From an uncultured Bacillota bacterium (GTDB lineage Bacteria; Bacillota; Clostridia; Peptostreptococcales; Anaerovoracaceae), in NCBI GenBank assembly GCA_946629205.1, contig CAMOXP010000099.1:1-5538 (forward strand): a stretch of 5,538 bases of DNA. Reading direction: 5' to 3'. The notes under the pieces were generated by a model, which was given only the letters and a program-made list of their open reading frames with translations, was not told where the DNA came from and ran no database searches. The first letter of the stretch is position 1. Every line of letters starts with the position of its first letter. A program made the translations under genes and the position numbers. Positions 5,525-5,538 of the stretch are shown here, piece after piece.

Positions 5525-5538
5525 AAAAGGGGTATTGG

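Noticed and set aside
5525..5538. Possible last codons of an upstream minus-strand gene
   Set aside because: Only 14 bases are present. One frame reaches a TAA at 5525-5523, but nothing supports coding.

Overview
The window looks like part of the chromosome of an anaerobic, Gram-positive bacterium of the Clostridia. Evidence for this is the strong AGGAGG-type ribosome binding sites, a consensus sigma-A promoter, a TRTGn extended -10, U-tailed hairpin terminators, and a Nudix hydrolase gene next to a xerD-type gene, a neighbourhood familiar from Firmicutes. The genus cannot be named from the sequence. Every gene I can support lies on the minus strand, so transcription runs from high to low coordinates.

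Layout in the direction of transcription. At 5524-5490 a UUCG-capped terminator closes a gene that lies outside the window. A short promoter region (about 5489-5422) follows. Then comes a tight five-gene operon: a small protein of uncertain function that resembles the acetoacetate decarboxylase-like fold (5421-4861), a YprB-like RNase H-fold exonuclease (4864-3845), pyrroline-5-carboxylate reductase ProC (3848-3006), a NudF-like Nudix hydrolase (3009-2473) and a XerC/XerD-family tyrosine recombinase (2434-1550). The first four genes are joined by three 4-base stop/start overlaps (ATGA, ATGA, GTGA). The fifth follows after 38 bases. A long hairpin with a U-tract ends the operon at 1500-1435.

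Immediately downstream, a perfect-consensus promoter (1410-1382) drives a separate, apparently highly expressed NhaC-family Na+/H+ antiporter gene. Its C-terminus runs off the left edge at position 1. Its 5' leader of about 86 bases can form mutually exclusive hairpins.

Functionally the operon mixes housekeeping activities (proline synthesis, nucleotide clean-up, nucleic-acid processing, chromosome recombination) rather than one obvious pathway. The main surprise is the recombinase. It keeps the family architecture, the tyrosine nucleophile, the second arginine and the second histidine. It has Lys for the first catalytic Arg, Glu for the catalytic Lys and Asn for the first catalytic His. It may therefore be a DNA-binding Xer relative with altered or lost catalysis. 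I see no CRISPR array, tRNA, rRNA, insertion sequence or attachment site, and no stretch over 300 bases lacks a gene.
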